Assembly: GCA_020248945.1 (NCBI GenBank)
Contig: JADCGQ010000039.1
Span: forward strand, 1-64,000
Length of the DNA stretch: 64,000 bases
Origin: Rubrivivax sp.
GTDB taxonomy: Bacteria > Pseudomonadota > Gammaproteobacteria > Burkholderiales > Burkholderiaceae_C
Reading direction: 5' to 3'
Positions 1-11,705 of the stretch are shown one piece after another. The notes below the pieces were generated by a model. It made no database searches and was not told the DNA's origin. It saw only the letters and a program-made list of their open reading frames with translations. Each line of letters starts with the position of its first letter. Positions within the stretch are counted from its first letter, which is position 1. The translations under genes and the position numbers were made by a program.

Positions 1-64
1 CCACCATCGCGTCCTCGCTGGCCTGCGCCAGCGCCGTCTTCGGCGGCTCATTGGCTTCACCCAT
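1..64 (-). CDS. Unidentified protein, N-terminal fragment cut by the window edge
   Basis: A leftward frame opens with ATG at 62-64 and stays open to the edge of the window, giving MGEANEPPKTALAQASEDAMV. Twenty-one residues are too few to name a family. It is divergent from the DUF2917 gene at 180, so the 115 bases between them should hold both promoters; I see no convincing -35/-10 pair there. A start further inside the gene, beyond the window, is possible. Confidence 0.35.
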   Translation of the reverse strand, partial: MGEANEPPKTALAQASEDAMV

Positions 65-179
65 AGGGTGAGTGTGCCAAACAGCCTCAACCCCGCGCCA
101 GCGTTGAAGAAAACCGCCGTGGCCCAGGTTCAACTGCAGGACTTAGGTTCACCGCCCAACCCACCACAGGAGACCCGCC

Positions 180-524
180 ATGGACATCACCTTCAACCCC
201 GCCGCCCGCTGGAGTGAACTGACGGCCTGGTTCCTGGGCCGCCCGGCGGCCGTGGCCACGGCGGCACCGGCCGTGCGCCGTGACCGCAGCCTGAGCCTGG
301 CCTCGCCCGAGCGCCACATCAGCGCCGGCAGCACGCTGCGGGTGGAGCAGCCGCTGGGCACCGAGCTCGTGTGCCTCGAAGGCACGCTGTGGGTCACGCA
401 CGACGGCGAGGAACACGACCACATCGTGGTGGCCGGCAAGCCCTACGTGGCCCGCCACGGCAGCACGATGCTCGTGCACGCGATGAGCAAGTCGCGCTGC
501 CTCGTCATCGCGCCGCGCGACTGA
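180..524 (+). CDS. DUF2917 domain-containing protein
   Basis: A 114-residue protein of unknown function. The middle and C-terminal part (about residues 40-112) has the DUF2917 pattern: a beta-rich stretch LRVEQPLGTELVCLEGTLWVTHDG followed by a D-rich turn and a hydrophobic end (CLVIAPRD), resembling a small cupin-like barrel. The first 40 residues carry WSELTAWFLGRPAA and no signal peptide. An AGGAG at 167-171 precedes the ATG by a good distance and fixes the start. Members are common in Burkholderiales and their role is not established. It stands alone, convergent with the next gene. Confidence 0.75.
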   Translation: MDITFNPAARWSELTAWFLGRPAAVATAAPAVRRDRSLSLASPERHISAGSTLRVEQPLGTELVCLEGTLWVTHDGEEHDHIVVAGKPYVARHGSTMLVHAMSKSRCLVIAPRD

Positions 525-564
525 GGGGCTCGCCCCGGCCGCGCCGGGGCCAGGCCCGGGCCCA

Positions 565-1263
565 TCAGGCCTGGGCGGCGCGGGCTTCGAGGTCGGCCTT
601 CAGGCCCGGGTCGAGCTGCAGGCGGCGCGCCAGTTCATCGAGGTAGGCACGCTCCATCGTGGTGGTCTCGTCCACCACCAGCAGGCTGGCCAGGTAGACC
701 TCGGCCGCCATCTCCGGCGAGGTGACACCCGCCGCCACATCACCCGGCTCCACCGGCTTGGCCAGCTCGGCGTCGAACCAGGCGCGCGTCTCGGCATCGG
801 CGTTCAGGCGCGCCATCTCGCCGTGCAGCAGCTCGCGCTCGCGCGCATCGAGGTGGCCGTCGCTCTTGGCGGCGGCGATCATGGCCTTGAGCATGGCCTG
901 GGCGTGCAGTTCCATCTGCGGCGCCGGCAGCGCGGCAAAGCTGCTTGGCGCCATCGGCGGCGGCGGCACGTAGGCGCGGGTCGGCATGGGCTGCACGGGC
1001 TGCGGCTGCTGCTGCTTGGCCTGGTGGTCCTGGTAGAGCTTCCAGGCCAGCGCGCCCACGGCGGCCACGCTGCCGTACTTGAGCGCCTTGCCGCCCATGC
1101 CACGGCCGCGCTTGCTGCCCAGCAGCAGGCCGAGCGCGCCGCCGGCGGCACCGCCGACGAGGTACTTGCCGAGGTCGCCGCCACGGCCCTGGCCGTGCGC
1201 GCCGCCGCCGGTGGGCGCAGAGCCGCTGCCCAGGATCTGGTTGAGAAGGGACTGGATGTTCAT
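565..1263 (-). CDS. DUF533 / TerB-like protein (YebE-type)
   Basis: A 232-residue protein. The N-terminus begins MNIQSLLNQILG, then a glycine-rich linker and a GGAAGGALGLLLGSKRGRG segment (about 35-55) that may insert in or lie on the membrane, a proline/glutamine linker, and from about residue 105 a helical domain typical of DUF533 and the TerB superfamily (acidic and alanine-rich helices such as AMLKAMIAAAKSDGHLDARER). E. coli YebE belongs to the same family; its function is unknown. I chose the ATG at 1261-1263 because the family starts there; a longer frame reaches 1326. It lies 100 bases after the methylmalonyl-CoA operon and may have its own promoter. Confidence 0.75.
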   Translation of the reverse strand: MNIQSLLNQILGSGSAPTGGGAHGQGRGGDLGKYLVGGAAGGALGLLLGSKRGRGMGGKALKYGSVAAVGALAWKLYQDHQAKQQQPQPVQPMPTRAYVPPPPMAPSSFAALPAPQMELHAQAMLKAMIAAAKSDGHLDARERELLHGEMARLNADAETRAWFDAELAKPVEPGDVAAGVTSPEMAAEVYLASLLVVDETTTMERAYLDELARRLQLDPGLKADLEARAAQA

Positions 1264-1363
1264 CGTGGGCTCCGGTGCAGGCCAGGAAATCGAAGAACGG
1301 GACTGTAGCCAGCGGCGCCATCGCACCGTGCGGCGTGAGGCTTCCGCCGCGCGGGTGCCCCGT

Positions 1364-1831
<468 letters not shown>

Positions 1832-1839
1832 GATGAAAG

Positions 1840-2925
1840 TCAGGCCGGTTGCAGCACCGCGAGCGGCACCGTGTGTTCGTGCAGCACCTGGTTGGCCTCG
1901 CCACGCAGCGACAGCGTCAGCTCGGCCGCCGCGAAGTCGAACTCGACCAGGCCGTAGTGGCGCTCGCGCACCAAAGGGCCCACGCGGTTGGGGCCGGGCT
2001 CGTCGGCCGTGGCCCAGGGGTGGGTGACGCCGCTGGAGGTCATCTCCCACAGCGGGTAGCCCGCGTCGGCCCCGGGGTGGTAGTACAGGCCGCCGATGTG
2101 GCGGTCGCCCGAGACCAGCACCACGCCGCGCGCGCCACTGGCACGCACGCTGCGGAAGAAGCGCTCGCGCTCCAGCGGCAGGTTGCCCCAGCGCTCGAAG
2201 CCGTGGCCTTCGGCCAGCAGCTGGATGCTGCTCACCACCACGTGGCCATCGGCCGGCTCGCGCAGGCGCTGCTCGAGCCAGGCCCATTGCGCGGCGCCGA
2301 GCATCGTCTTGGCCGGGTCGGCGTCGGGCAGGTAGCGCTCCTTGCCGCGCGCGCCGCGTTGATCGGTGGGCTTGAGGGCGCTGCGCCACCAGCGCGTGTC
2401 GAGCACGATCAGCTGCACGCGGCGAGCGCCCTGCTGCAGCAGCTGCGCGTGGTGCAGGCCTTCGCGCGAGCGGCGCTCGTCGGCGGCGGGCACTCCCCAG
2501 AACTCGAGGAAGGCGTCCTTGCTGGCCTGGCGGTGCACGAAGTCGGCGCCGCCGTCGTTGAGGCCGTAGTCGTGGTCGTCCCAGATCGCGCTGTGCGGGA
2601 TGCGCTCGCGCAGCTGGCGGAAGCTGTCGACACGCGCCTGCAGGGCGTAGGCGGCGCGCAGCTCCTGGATGTCGAAAGGCTGCTTGCTGGCGTAGACGTT
2701 GTCGCCCGCAAAGACCATGTGCTCCGGCGCCTCGGCCCGCACCGCGTCCCAGATCGGCTGCGGCTTGGTCTGGTCGCAGCAGGAGGCCACCGCGATGCGC
2801 AGCCGGCCCGCCGATGCCGCACCCGTTGCCGGGGCCTGGGCCGGGCGTGCGCACCCTGCCAGCGTGGCACCCGCGGCAGCCACGCCCAGCAGCGCGCGGC
2901 GGCGCGGCGAATCGGGCGCGTTCAC
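1840..2925 (-). CDS. PhoD-like phosphatase, Tat-type exported lipoprotein
   Basis: A 361-residue calcineurin-fold metallophosphatase of the PhoD family. The N-terminus has a twin-arginine motif (SPRRRALLG) and a hydrophobic stretch ending in a lipobox LAGC, so it is predicted to be exported folded and lipid-anchored. Metal-site motifs follow: [37 protein letters not shown] and [14 protein letters not shown]. The family hydrolyses phosphodiesters or phosphomonoesters with Fe/Ca sites; the substrate here is unknown. It starts with GTG at 2923-2925, overlapping the TGA of pccA by four bases (GTGA), so it is probably translationally coupled. A periplasmic phosphatase inside a propionyl-CoA operon is unexpected, and its link to the pathway is unclear. 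Confidence 0.85.
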   Translation of the reverse strand: MNAPDSPRRRALLGVAAAGATLAGCARPAQAPATGAASAGRLRIAVASCCDQTKPQPIWDAVRAEAPEHMVFAGDNVYASKQPFDIQELRAAYALQARVDSFRQLRERIPHSAIWDDHDYGLNDGGADFVHRQASKDAFLEFWGVPAADERRSREGLHHAQLLQQGARRVQLIVLDTRWWRSALKPTDQRGARGKERYLPDADPAKTMLGAAQWAWLEQRLREPADGHVVVSSIQLLAEGHGFERWGNLPLERERFFRSVRASGARGVVLVSGDRHIGGLYYHPGADAGYPLWEMTSSGVTHPWATADEPGPNRVGPLVRERHYGLVEFDFAAAELTLSLRGEANQVLHEHTVPLAVLQPA

Positions 2926-4967
2926 TGGAAGCTCAGGATGGGCTGGTCGACGGCCAGGCTCTCGCCCTTCTTGGCCATCAACTCGCCCACCGTGCCGTCT
3001 TGCGTGGCGATGAGGATGTTCTCCATCTTCATGGCCTCGATCACCGCCAGCCGCTCGCCGGCCAGCACCTTCTGGCCCGGCTGCACGGCCAGCTCCACCA
3101 GCAGGCCAGGCATCGGCGAGAGCAGGTACCTGCTCAGGTCGGGTGGCGCCTTGTGCGGCATCAGCTTGAAGAGCTCGGCGGCGCGCGGCAGCAGCACCAG
3201 CGTGTCGATCTGCGTGCCGTCGTGCGCCACGCGGATGGCCAGCGGGTTCTTGGCGCCGCCGCGCTCCACCTGCGCGGTGAAGGGCCGGCCGTTGCAGCTG
3301 CCCTGCATCAGCAGGCTGCCCAGCGGGCTGTGGCTGCGGATGGCGTAGGCGCGCTCGCCCACGTGCACGGTGGCCTCGCCCGAGCGGGCATCGAAGCTGT
3401 CGATGCGCACCGGGTGGTGCTGGTGCGCGCCTTCCTTGCCGAGCACCACCACCACCAGATCGGGCAGGTTCTTCACGCCGTGGCCGTCGAGCTGGCCGCT
3501 GATGCCGGCCGAGCGTTCGCGCGCCTTGCGCCGCACGAAGGCGGCCAGCGCCACCAGCAGCAGCGGGTCGGCATGCGGCACGTCGGCGGCCGAGAAGCCC
3601 TTGGCGTAGTGCTCGGCGATGAAGCCGGTGGTGAACTCGCCCGAGACGAACAACGGGTGCGCCAGCAGCGCCGCCTGGAACGGGATGTTGCTGCTGATGC
3701 CGCGGATGACGAAGCCGTTGAGGGCCTCGCGCATCTTGGCGATGGCGTCGAGGCGGTCGCTGCCGTGCACGATGAGCTTGGCGATCATCGAGTCGTAGTA
3801 CATCGGGATCTCGCCACCCTCGGCCACGCCGGTGTCGACGCGCACGCCCAGCCGCTCGGGTGATGCAGCCTCCATCGTGGTGGCCGGTGGCACGAAGCGC
3901 ACGAGCCGCCCGGTGCTGGGCAGGAAGCCGCGGAACGGGTCTTCGGCGTTGATGCGGCACTCGATGGCCCAGCCCTGGCGCGGGATGTCGGCCTGCGCGA
4001 AGGGCAGCGCCTCGCCGGCGGCCACGCGGATCATCAGCTCCACCAGATCAAGCCCCGTGATGCACTCGGTGACCGGGTGCTCCACCTGCAGCCGCGTGTT
4101 CATCTCCAGGAAGTAGAAGCTCTGGTCCTTGCCGACCACGAACTCCACCGTGCCGGCGCTCTGGTACTTCACGGCCTTGGCAAGCGCCACGGCGTGCGCG
4201 CCCATGGCCTGGCGCGTGGCGTCGCTGATGAAGGGCGACGGCGCTTCTTCGATGACCTTCTGGTGCCGGCGCTGGATGCTGCACTCGCGCTCGTGCAGGT
4301 AGACCACGTGGCCGTGGCCGTCGCCCAGCACCTGGATCTCGATGTGGCGCGGGCTCTCGACGAACTTCTCGATGAAGACGCGGTCGTCGCCGAAGCTGTT
4401 GCGGGCCTCGTTGCGGCAGGAGCTGAAACCCTCGAAGGCTTCCTTGTCGTTGAAGGCCACACGCAGGCCCTTGCCGCCGCCGCCGGCACTGGCCTTGATC
4501 ATCACCGGGTAGCCGATGCCACGCGCGATCTCGACCGCGCGCTCGGGGGTTTCGATGGCGTCGTTCCAGCCCGGGATGGTGCTGACGCCGGCTTCCATCG
4601 CCAGCTTCTTCGAGGCGATCTTGTCGCCCATCGCCGCGATGCTGTAGTGCTTGGGGCCGATGAAGACGAGGCCTTCTTCCTCGACGCGGCGCGCGAAGTC
4701 TTCGTTCTCGCTCAGGAAGCCGTAGCCGGGGTGGATGGCCTGCGCACCGGTGGCCTTGGCCGCGGCGATGATCTTGTCGGCCACCAGGTAGCTCTCGCGG
4801 CTGGGCGCCGGGCCCAGCAGCACGGCCTCGTCGGCCAGCTCCACGTGCCGTGCGTCCTTGTCGGCTTCGGAGTACACCGCGACGGTCGCGATGCCCATCT
4901 TCTTGGCCGTCTTGATGACGCGGCAGGCGATCTCTCCGCGGTTGGCGATCAGGATCTTCTTGAACAT
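2922..4967 (-). CDS. pccA: Propionyl-/acetyl-CoA carboxylase alpha subunit (biotin carboxylase + biotin carrier)
   Basis: A 681-residue cytosolic subunit that carboxylates its own biotin with ATP and bicarbonate and passes the carboxyl group to the beta subunit. The biotin carboxylase N-domain begins [16 protein letters not shown]; the ATP-grasp loop is [10 protein letters not shown] (about 160-170); the catalytic region is [14 protein letters not shown] (about 285-300). A linker domain follows, and the C-terminal biotinyl domain carries EAMKM with biotin on Lys647. The length equals that of known bacterial propionyl-CoA carboxylase alpha subunits. It is 16 bases downstream of the DUF389 gene and overlaps the PhoD gene. 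The mutase in the same operon argues for propionyl-CoA as main substrate; activity on other short acyl-CoAs cannot be excluded. Confidence 0.95.
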   Translation of the reverse strand: MFKKILIANRGEIACRVIKTAKKMGIATVAVYSEADKDARHVELADEAVLLGPAPSRESYLVADKIIAAAKATGAQAIHPGYGFLSENEDFARRVEEEGLVFIGPKHYSIAAMGDKIASKKLAMEAGVSTIPGWNDAIETPERAVEIARGIGYPVMIKASAGGGGKGLRVAFNDKEAFEGFSSCRNEARNSFGDDRVFIEKFVESPRHIEIQVLGDGHGHVVYLHERECSIQRRHQKVIEEAPSPFISDATRQAMGAHAVALAKAVKYQSAGTVEFVVGKDQSFYFLEMNTRLQVEHPVTECITGLDLVELMIRVAAGEALPFAQADIPRQGWAIECRINAEDPFRGFLPSTGRLVRFVPPATTMEAASPERLGVRVDTGVAEGGEIPMYYDSMIAKLIVHGSDRLDAIAKMREALNGFVIRGISSNIPFQAALLAHPLFVSGEFTTGFIAEHYAKGFSAADVPHADPLLLVALAAFVRRKARERSAGISGQLDGHGVKNLPDLVVVVLGKEGAHQHHPVRIDSFDARSGEATVHVGERAYAIRSHSPLGSLLMQGSCNGRPFTAQVERGGAKNPLAIRVAHDGTQIDTLVLLPRAAELFKLMPHKAPPDLSRYLLSPMPGLLVELAVQPGQKVLAGERLAVIEAMKMENILIATQDGTVGELMAKKGESLAVDQPILSFQ

Positions 4968-4983
4968 CGTCGCTCCAGGTTCG

Positions 4984-6381
4984 TCACGGGCGGCGCGCGG
5001 CCGGCCCGTTGGTCACACGTTCGATCAGGTCCACCGGGCCGCTGCCCAGGCGCAGGCTCAGCCACGCGGCCAGGCGCTCGCGGTCGGCCCGTTTCAGCGG
5101 CCGTGCCACGTCGAGCACCACCACGACCACCGGCTTGCTCGCCGGCGCCGAGGCCGGCGCTGCCGGGGCCTCGGCCGCGATGCGGCGCCCTTGGGCCAGC
5201 GTCGCGGCACGCACATCGGGCTGCTGCGCCTGCAGCTCGGCCAGCACCGCCGGCGCCAGCGCCGCGGACTGCGCGTCGCGGCGCGCCAGGTCATCGAGCC
5301 GGGCCTGCAGGCGGCTGCGCGCCTCTTCGCTGGCGGCCAGACGTTCGCTCAGCAGTTGCGTCACGTCGCGCCGCACATCGGCCTGCAGCTGCTCGCGCAA
5401 TTGCCCCAGGTCGACGTCATCGCCACCGGCGCGCCGCACCTGCAGCACGACACCGGCCAGGCCGTGCTGCGCCAGCAGCAGCGGCGTCTGCTCGCGCAAT
5501 TGCGTTTCGGCCGCGGCGCCCACCACGGTGACGCTGATCTCGCGCCGGGCCCGGTCGACCGACTGGCCCACGATGGCGTAGCCGGGCTCGAGCTCCAGCT
5601 TGCGCAGCAGCGTCTGCGCGCTGGCCACGAACACCTCCTGCTGCACGAAGCGCCAGCCCAGCCACACGCTGGGCACCAGCACCACGATCAGGCCCACGGT
5701 GATGAAGGCGCGGTGGCGCGCCCGCACGCCCGGGTCGACATCGGCCACCGGCGGCAACTTCACGAGCTTGGACACCGCCAGCGTGCTGGCCGCGATGAAC
5801 ACGCCGTTGATCAGGAACAGGTAGAAGGCGCCGGCGAACATGTCCCAGCGCCCATTGGCCAGGCCGAAGCCCGCGGTGCACAGCGGCGGCATCAGCGCGG
5901 TGGCGATGGCCACCCCCGGCACCACGTTGCTGATGCTGCGCCGCGTGAGCGCCACCATGCCGGCGGCGCCGCCGAAGGCCGCGATCAACACGTCCCACAG
6001 CGTGGGCGTGGTGCGGGCCAGCAGCTCGCTGCCTGGCACGTCGAGCGGGCTGAGCGTGAAATAGATCATCGACGTGATCAGGCTCAAGCCCGTGAAGGTG
6101 CCGAGGTTGCGCGCGCTCTGCCGGATCAAGCTGAAGTCGTTGACGGCCGCTGCGTAACCCAGACCCACGATCGGGCCCATCAACGGCGAGATCAACATCG
6201 CGCCGATGATCACCGCGGTGGAGTTGACGTTCAGCCCCACCGACGCCACGAGGATGGCGAAGATCAGCACCCACAGGTTGGTGCCGGCGAAACGCACGCC
6301 GTTGCGCACGTTGTCGTCGATCGCCTCGGGCTCGTCCTGATCCTCGCGCAGATCGAAGAGCTTGCGGATGCCGCGGTTCAT
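4984..6381 (-). CDS. DUF389 membrane protein
   Basis: A 465-residue integral membrane protein. After a short acidic N-terminus (about 1-30) it has about six transmembrane segments between residues 30 and 230 with the family motif NSTAVIIGAMLISPLMGPIVGLG, followed by SNVVPGVAIATALMPPLCTAG, and then a soluble C-terminal half rich in R, A and Q with little similarity to named domains (ends ERVTNGPAARRP). The function of DUF389 proteins is not established; transport has been suggested from topology. It sits 19 bases after pccB and 16 before pccA, so it is cotranscribed with the carboxylase, splitting its two subunits. Co-regulation suggests a link to uptake or homeostasis of a propionate-related compound, but that is only inference. 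Confidence 0.85.
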   Translation of the reverse strand: MNRGIRKLFDLREDQDEPEAIDDNVRNGVRFAGTNLWVLIFAILVASVGLNVNSTAVIIGAMLISPLMGPIVGLGYAAAVNDFSLIRQSARNLGTFTGLSLITSMIYFTLSPLDVPGSELLARTTPTLWDVLIAAFGGAAGMVALTRRSISNVVPGVAIATALMPPLCTAGFGLANGRWDMFAGAFYLFLINGVFIAASTLAVSKLVKLPPVADVDPGVRARHRAFITVGLIVVLVPSVWLGWRFVQQEVFVASAQTLLRKLELEPGYAIVGQSVDRARREISVTVVGAAAETQLREQTPLLLAQHGLAGVVLQVRRAGGDDVDLGQLREQLQADVRRDVTQLLSERLAASEEARSRLQARLDDLARRDAQSAALAPAVLAELQAQQPDVRAATLAQGRRIAAEAPAAPASAPASKPVVVVVLDVARPLKRADRERLAAWLSLRLGSGPVDLIERVTNGPAARRP

Positions 6382-6400
6382 GGCGCTGCCGGAAGTGGGC

Positions 6401-7933
6401 TCAGAGCGGGATGTTGCCGTGCTTGCGCCACGGGTTCTCGAGCTTCTTGTCCTTGAGCATGGCCAAGGAGCGGCAGATGCGCTTGCGCGTCTCGTGCGGC
6501 TGGATCACGTCGTCGATGAAGCCGCGTGCGCCGGCCACAAAGGGGTTGGCGAAGCGCGCCTTGTACTCGGCCTCGCGCGCGGCGAGCTTGGCGGGATCCT
6601 TCTTCTCTTCGCGGAAGATGATCTCCACCGCGCCCTTGGCCCCCATCACCGCGATCTCGGCGTTGGGCCAGGCGAAGTTGACATCCCCGCGCAGGTGCTT
6701 GCTGGCCATCACGTCGTACGCGCCGCCGTAGGCCTTGCGCGTGATGACGGTGATCTTGGGCACCGTGGCCTCGGCGTAGGCATACAGCAGCTTGGCCCCG
6801 TGCTTGATGATGCCGCCGTACTCCTGGCTCGTGCCGGGCATGAAGCCGGGCACGTCGACGAAGGTGATCACGGGGATGCTGAAGGCGTCGCAGAACCGCA
6901 CGAAGCGCGCCGCCTTGATGCTGCTCTTGATGTCCAGGCAGCCGGCCAGCACCAGCGGGTTGTTGGCGACGATGCCCACCGTGCGCCCGGCCATGCGGGC
7001 CATGCCGATGACGATGTTCTTGGCGTACTCGGGCTGCAGTTCGAAGAAGTCGCCGTCGTCCACGGTCTTGAGGATCAGCTCCTTGATGTCGTAGGGCTTG
7101 TTCGGGTTCTCGGGCACCAGCGTGTCGAGGCTGTGGTCCAGCCGCTCGGGCGCGTCGCCGCTGGGCCGCACGGGCACGCCGTCCTTGTTGTTGAGCGGCA
7201 GGTAGTTGAAGAAGCGGCGCAGCATCAAGAGCGCCTCGACATCGTTGTCGAAGGCGAGGTCGGCCACGCCGCTTTTTCCCGTGTGCGTGGAGGCGCCACC
7301 GAGCTCTTCGGCCGTGACCTCCTCGTGCGTCACGGTCTTCACGACCTCGGGGCCGGTGACGAACATGTAGGAGCTGTCCTTCACCATGAAGATGAAGTCG
7401 GTCATGGCCGGCGAGTACACCGCTCCACCGGCACACGGGCCCATGATCAGGCTGATCTGCGGGATCACGCCCGAGGCCATCACGTTGCGCTGGAAGACCT
7501 CGGCATAACCGCCGAGTGAGGCCACCCCTTCCTGAATGCGCGCGCCGCCACTGTCGTTGAGGCCGATGACCGGGGCGCCCACCTTCATGGCCTGGTCCAT
7601 CACCTTGCAGATCTTCTCGGCGTGCGCCTCGCTGAGGGCGCCGCCGAAGACGGTGAAGTCCTGGCTGAAGACAAACACGAGGCGCCCGTTGATCATGCCG
7701 TAGCCGGTGACGACGCCGTCGCCGGGCACCTTCTGATCCTGCATGCCGAAGTCGGTGCAGCGGTGCTCGACGAACATGTCCCATTCCTCGAAGCTGCCTT
7801 CGTCGAGCAGCAACTCGAGCCGTTCGCGCGCGGTGAGCTTGCCCTTGGCGTGCTGGGCGGCGATGCGCTTGTCGCCGCCGCCCAGGCGCGCTGCGGCGCG
7901 CATCTGTTCGAGCCGTTGATGGATGTCTTGCAT
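6401..7933 (-). CDS. pccB: Propionyl-/methylmalonyl-CoA carboxylase beta subunit (carboxyltransferase)
   Basis: A 510-residue carboxyltransferase subunit that moves the carboxyl group from biotin to propionyl-CoA, giving (S)-methylmalonyl-CoA. It contains both crotonase-like halves: [23 protein letters not shown] near the N-terminus; oxyanion-hole segments [20 protein letters not shown] (about 125-145) and [13 protein letters not shown]; and in the second half [17 protein letters not shown] and [13 protein letters not shown]. Length and motifs match PccB/MmdA. It lies 27 bases after meaB and 19 before the DUF389 gene. The oligomer is expected to be alpha6beta6 with PccA. MmdA (decarboxylase) is the alternative, but no decarboxylase membrane subunits are present. 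Confidence 0.95.
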   Translation of the reverse strand: MQDIHQRLEQMRAAARLGGGDKRIAAQHAKGKLTARERLELLLDEGSFEEWDMFVEHRCTDFGMQDQKVPGDGVVTGYGMINGRLVFVFSQDFTVFGGALSEAHAEKICKVMDQAMKVGAPVIGLNDSGGARIQEGVASLGGYAEVFQRNVMASGVIPQISLIMGPCAGGAVYSPAMTDFIFMVKDSSYMFVTGPEVVKTVTHEEVTAEELGGASTHTGKSGVADLAFDNDVEALLMLRRFFNYLPLNNKDGVPVRPSGDAPERLDHSLDTLVPENPNKPYDIKELILKTVDDGDFFELQPEYAKNIVIGMARMAGRTVGIVANNPLVLAGCLDIKSSIKAARFVRFCDAFSIPVITFVDVPGFMPGTSQEYGGIIKHGAKLLYAYAEATVPKITVITRKAYGGAYDVMASKHLRGDVNFAWPNAEIAVMGAKGAVEIIFREEKKDPAKLAAREAEYKARFANPFVAGARGFIDDVIQPHETRKRICRSLAMLKDKKLENPWRKHGNIPL

Positions 7934-7960
7934 GGTGCGCGTCCTTGCGGGTCTTGGCTT

Positions 7961-9052
7961 TCAGTTGAACAGGTCCAGCAGCCGCCGCGCGGCCACCGAG
8001 GCGGCCAGGCGGCCGGCCTTCACGTCGTCGGCGGCGGCGGCCAGCACCGCGGCCACGGCGGGGTGGGCGCGGAAGCGCTGGCGCAGGCCGGCCTCGATGC
8101 GCTCCCACATCCAGGCCTCGTTCTGGCGCGTGCGGCGCTCGTCGAAGCGGCCGGCCTCGCGCTGGCGCGTGGCAAAGCGCTTCACGGCGGCCCAGAAGGC
8201 CTCGATGCCGGCGGACTGACTTTTCGGATGAAGGGCGCTGAGTTGCAGCACCTCGGTGCCTGCATGGGCGTGCGGGCCCAGGTAGCGCAGCGCGCTGGTG
8301 ATCTGGGCGCGGGCGCGGGTGGCGGCGGCTTCGTCGAGATCGGCCTTGTTGATGACGACGAGGTCGGCCAACTCCATCACGCCTTTCTTGATGGCCTGCA
8401 GGTCGTCGCCCGCGTTGGGCAGCTGCAGCAGCACGAAGCAGTCGGTCATGCCGGCCACGGCGGTTTCGCTCTGGCCGACGCCGACGGTTTCGACGATGAC
8501 GATGTCGTGGCCGGCAGCCTCGCAGGCGAGCAGTGCTTCGCGGGTCTTTTCGGCCACGCCACCGAGTGTGCCGCTGCTGGGGCTGGGGCGGATGAAGGCG
8601 CGCTCGTGGACGGAGAGCTGCTCCATGCGCGTCTTGTCGCCGAGGATGCTGCCGCCGCCCAGGCTGCTGCTGGGGTCGACGGCCAGCACGGCGACGCGGT
8701 GGCCTTGCTGCACGAGAAAGAGGCCGAGGGCTTCGATGAAAGTGCTCTTGCCGACGCCGGGCACGCCGGACAGGCCGATGCGCAGGCTGCGGCCGGTGTG
8801 GGGCAGCAGGGTGGTGAGCAGGGTGTCGGCTTCGGCGCGGTGCTGGGGCTTGGTGCTCTCGAGCAGCGTGATGGCCTTGGCGAGGGCGCGGCGTTGCGCG
8901 GGGCTGGGGGGGCCGAGCAGCGTGCGGGCGAGGGCTTCGACAGGCTCAGCCCGAACGGGGGTGGCATGCGGGGCAGGCGCTTCGACAGGCTCAGCGCGAA
9001 CGGATTTCTCCCCCGTCCGCGCATCTCCACCCTCCGTTCGGGTTGCACCCAC
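7961..9052 (-). CDS. meaB: Methylmalonyl-CoA mutase-associated GTPase MeaB (ArgK family), 5' end altered by repeats
   Basis: A G3E P-loop GTPase that loads and protects adenosylcobalamin in methylmalonyl-CoA mutase. Motifs: [11 protein letters not shown] (Walker A), [20 protein letters not shown] (switch region), [20 protein letters not shown] (guanine specificity), and a C-terminal dimerisation helix. Recognisable MeaB sequence begins at LARTLLG near 8933. The expected native start, some 10-15 residues earlier, has been replaced by 24-bp repeats, and there is no ATG in this frame until 9385. The only alternative start I see is GTG at 9050-9052, reported here. The frame is open from the upstream GIY-YIG start at 9385 with no stop, so the product may instead be a 474-residue fusion. 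It lies between mutase and pccB, as usual. Confidence 0.8.
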   Translation of the reverse strand: MGATRTEGGDARTGEKSVRAEPVEAPAPHATPVRAEPVEALARTLLGPPSPAQRRALAKAITLLESTKPQHRAEADTLLTTLLPHTGRSLRIGLSGVPGVGKSTFIEALGLFLVQQGHRVAVLAVDPSSSLGGGSILGDKTRMEQLSVHERAFIRPSPSSGTLGGVAEKTREALLACEAAGHDIVIVETVGVGQSETAVAGMTDCFVLLQLPNAGDDLQAIKKGVMELADLVVINKADLDEAAATRARAQITSALRYLGPHAHAGTEVLQLSALHPKSQSAGIEAFWAAVKRFATRQREAGRFDERRTRQNEAWMWERIEAGLRQRFRAHPAVAAVLAAAADDVKAGRLAASVAARRLLDLFN

Positions 9053-9111
9053 CTCCGTTCGGGCTGAGCTTGTCGAAGCCCCACCCTCCGTTCGGGCTGA
9101 GCCTGTCGAAG
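8935..9111. repeat. Cluster of 24-bp [15 protein letters not shown] repeats
   Basis: Four full copies of a 24-bp unit, consensus cttcgacaggctcagcccga plus acgg, lie at 8935-8958 and 8980-9003 (one orientation) and 9055-9078 and 9088-9111 (opposite orientation), with a half copy at 9034-9044. The copies differ by single bases (for example cag to cgc, and c to t in the loop side). They occupy the junction between the GIY-YIG frame and meaB and keep the frame open, being read as ASTGSARTE and VRAEPVEA. This unit is, from memory, one of the dispersed short repeats common in Burkholderiales and some other Proteobacteria. Confidence 0.9.
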
Positions 9112-9112
9112 C

Positions 9113-9385
9113 CCTCGCCAATTGCTTGAGCCTCTCCCAATTCCCCGCAACCAACGCCTCCTTCTTCGCCCGACTCCAACCCTTGATGCGCATCTCCGCC
9201 GCCAGTGCCTCTGCCCGTGTGGCGGTCTCCTGGTGCCACACCAGGCTCACCGGTCGCCGCTTGTGCGTATATCCCGGCAGCTCACCCGCCTCGTGCTGCG
9301 CCACGCGGCGGGCGAGCTCGTCGGTGTGGCCGACGTAGAAGGTGCCGTCGGCGCACTGGAGCAGGTAGACGTGGAACGGGCGCAT
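9113..9385 (-). CDS. GIY-YIG nuclease-family small protein, stop codon lost
   Basis: Ninety-one residues with the small UvrC/Slx1-like GIY-YIG fold: [16 protein letters not shown] carries the VYL...YVG version of the GIY-YIG motif (residues 6-18), followed by [22 protein letters not shown] and the [21 protein letters not shown] helix with the conserved glutamate. Such single-domain proteins normally end about where this one meets the repeats (ERLKQLAR). Here the repeat cluster removed the stop, so the frame runs into meaB and no independent 3' end exists. It starts at ATG 9383-9385, 53 bases after the mutase gene, without a strong ribosome-binding site. The function of these chromosomal proteins is not settled; a nuclease role in repair is assumed by homology. 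Confidence 0.75.
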
Positions 9386-9405
9386 GGGGAGATCCGGTAC
9401 CGGGG

Positions 9406-9429
9406 CTTCGACAGGCTCAGCCCGAACGG
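9406..9429. repeat. 24-bp RAEPVEA-type repeat, single copy
   Basis: One further full copy of the 24-bp unit, in the same orientation as those at 8935 and 8980, in the gap between the mutase stop (9439) and the GIY-YIG start (9385). It is outside coding sequence. Confidence 0.9.
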
Positions 9430-9438
9430 CGCAGAGGG

Positions 9439-11607
<2,169 letters not shown>

Positions 11608-11645
11608 GCAGGACTCGCTGGCAAGAGACAGAGCCCTGATTATCC

Positions 11646-11658
11646 ATAATTATGAATT
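11646..11658. promoter_or_regulatory. AT-rich box before the mutase operon, candidate GntR operator
   Basis: The 13 bases ataattatgaatt occur here and again at 14405-14417 before the GntR gene, identical and in the same orientation, in otherwise very GC-rich DNA. The core ATAATTAT is a perfect palindrome; with flanks tccATAATTATgaa it is an imperfect 14-base one. Read toward mcm it overlaps a -10-like GATAAT, so binding there should repress. It is probably the target of the FadR-type regulator at 14458; I found no third copy by eye in the window. Confidence 0.55.
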
Positions 11659-11705
11659 GCAGCAGCCTGACGACGGGCTGGCCGCCGTGTGCCGGCGCGC
11701 CAGGT

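Noticed and set aside
4984..6381. DUF389 gene considered as a horizontally acquired insert
   Set aside because: Base composition looks like its neighbours and spacing is operon-like; no repeats or mobile genes at its ends.
8935..9111. Repeat cluster considered as a CRISPR array
   Set aside because: Units are in both orientations, spacers are of uneven length, the repeats are coding, and no cas genes are nearby.
9113..9385. GIY-YIG frame considered as a homing endonuclease or mobile element
   Set aside because: It is the small single-domain UvrC/Slx1-like type; no intron, intein or element ends are seen.
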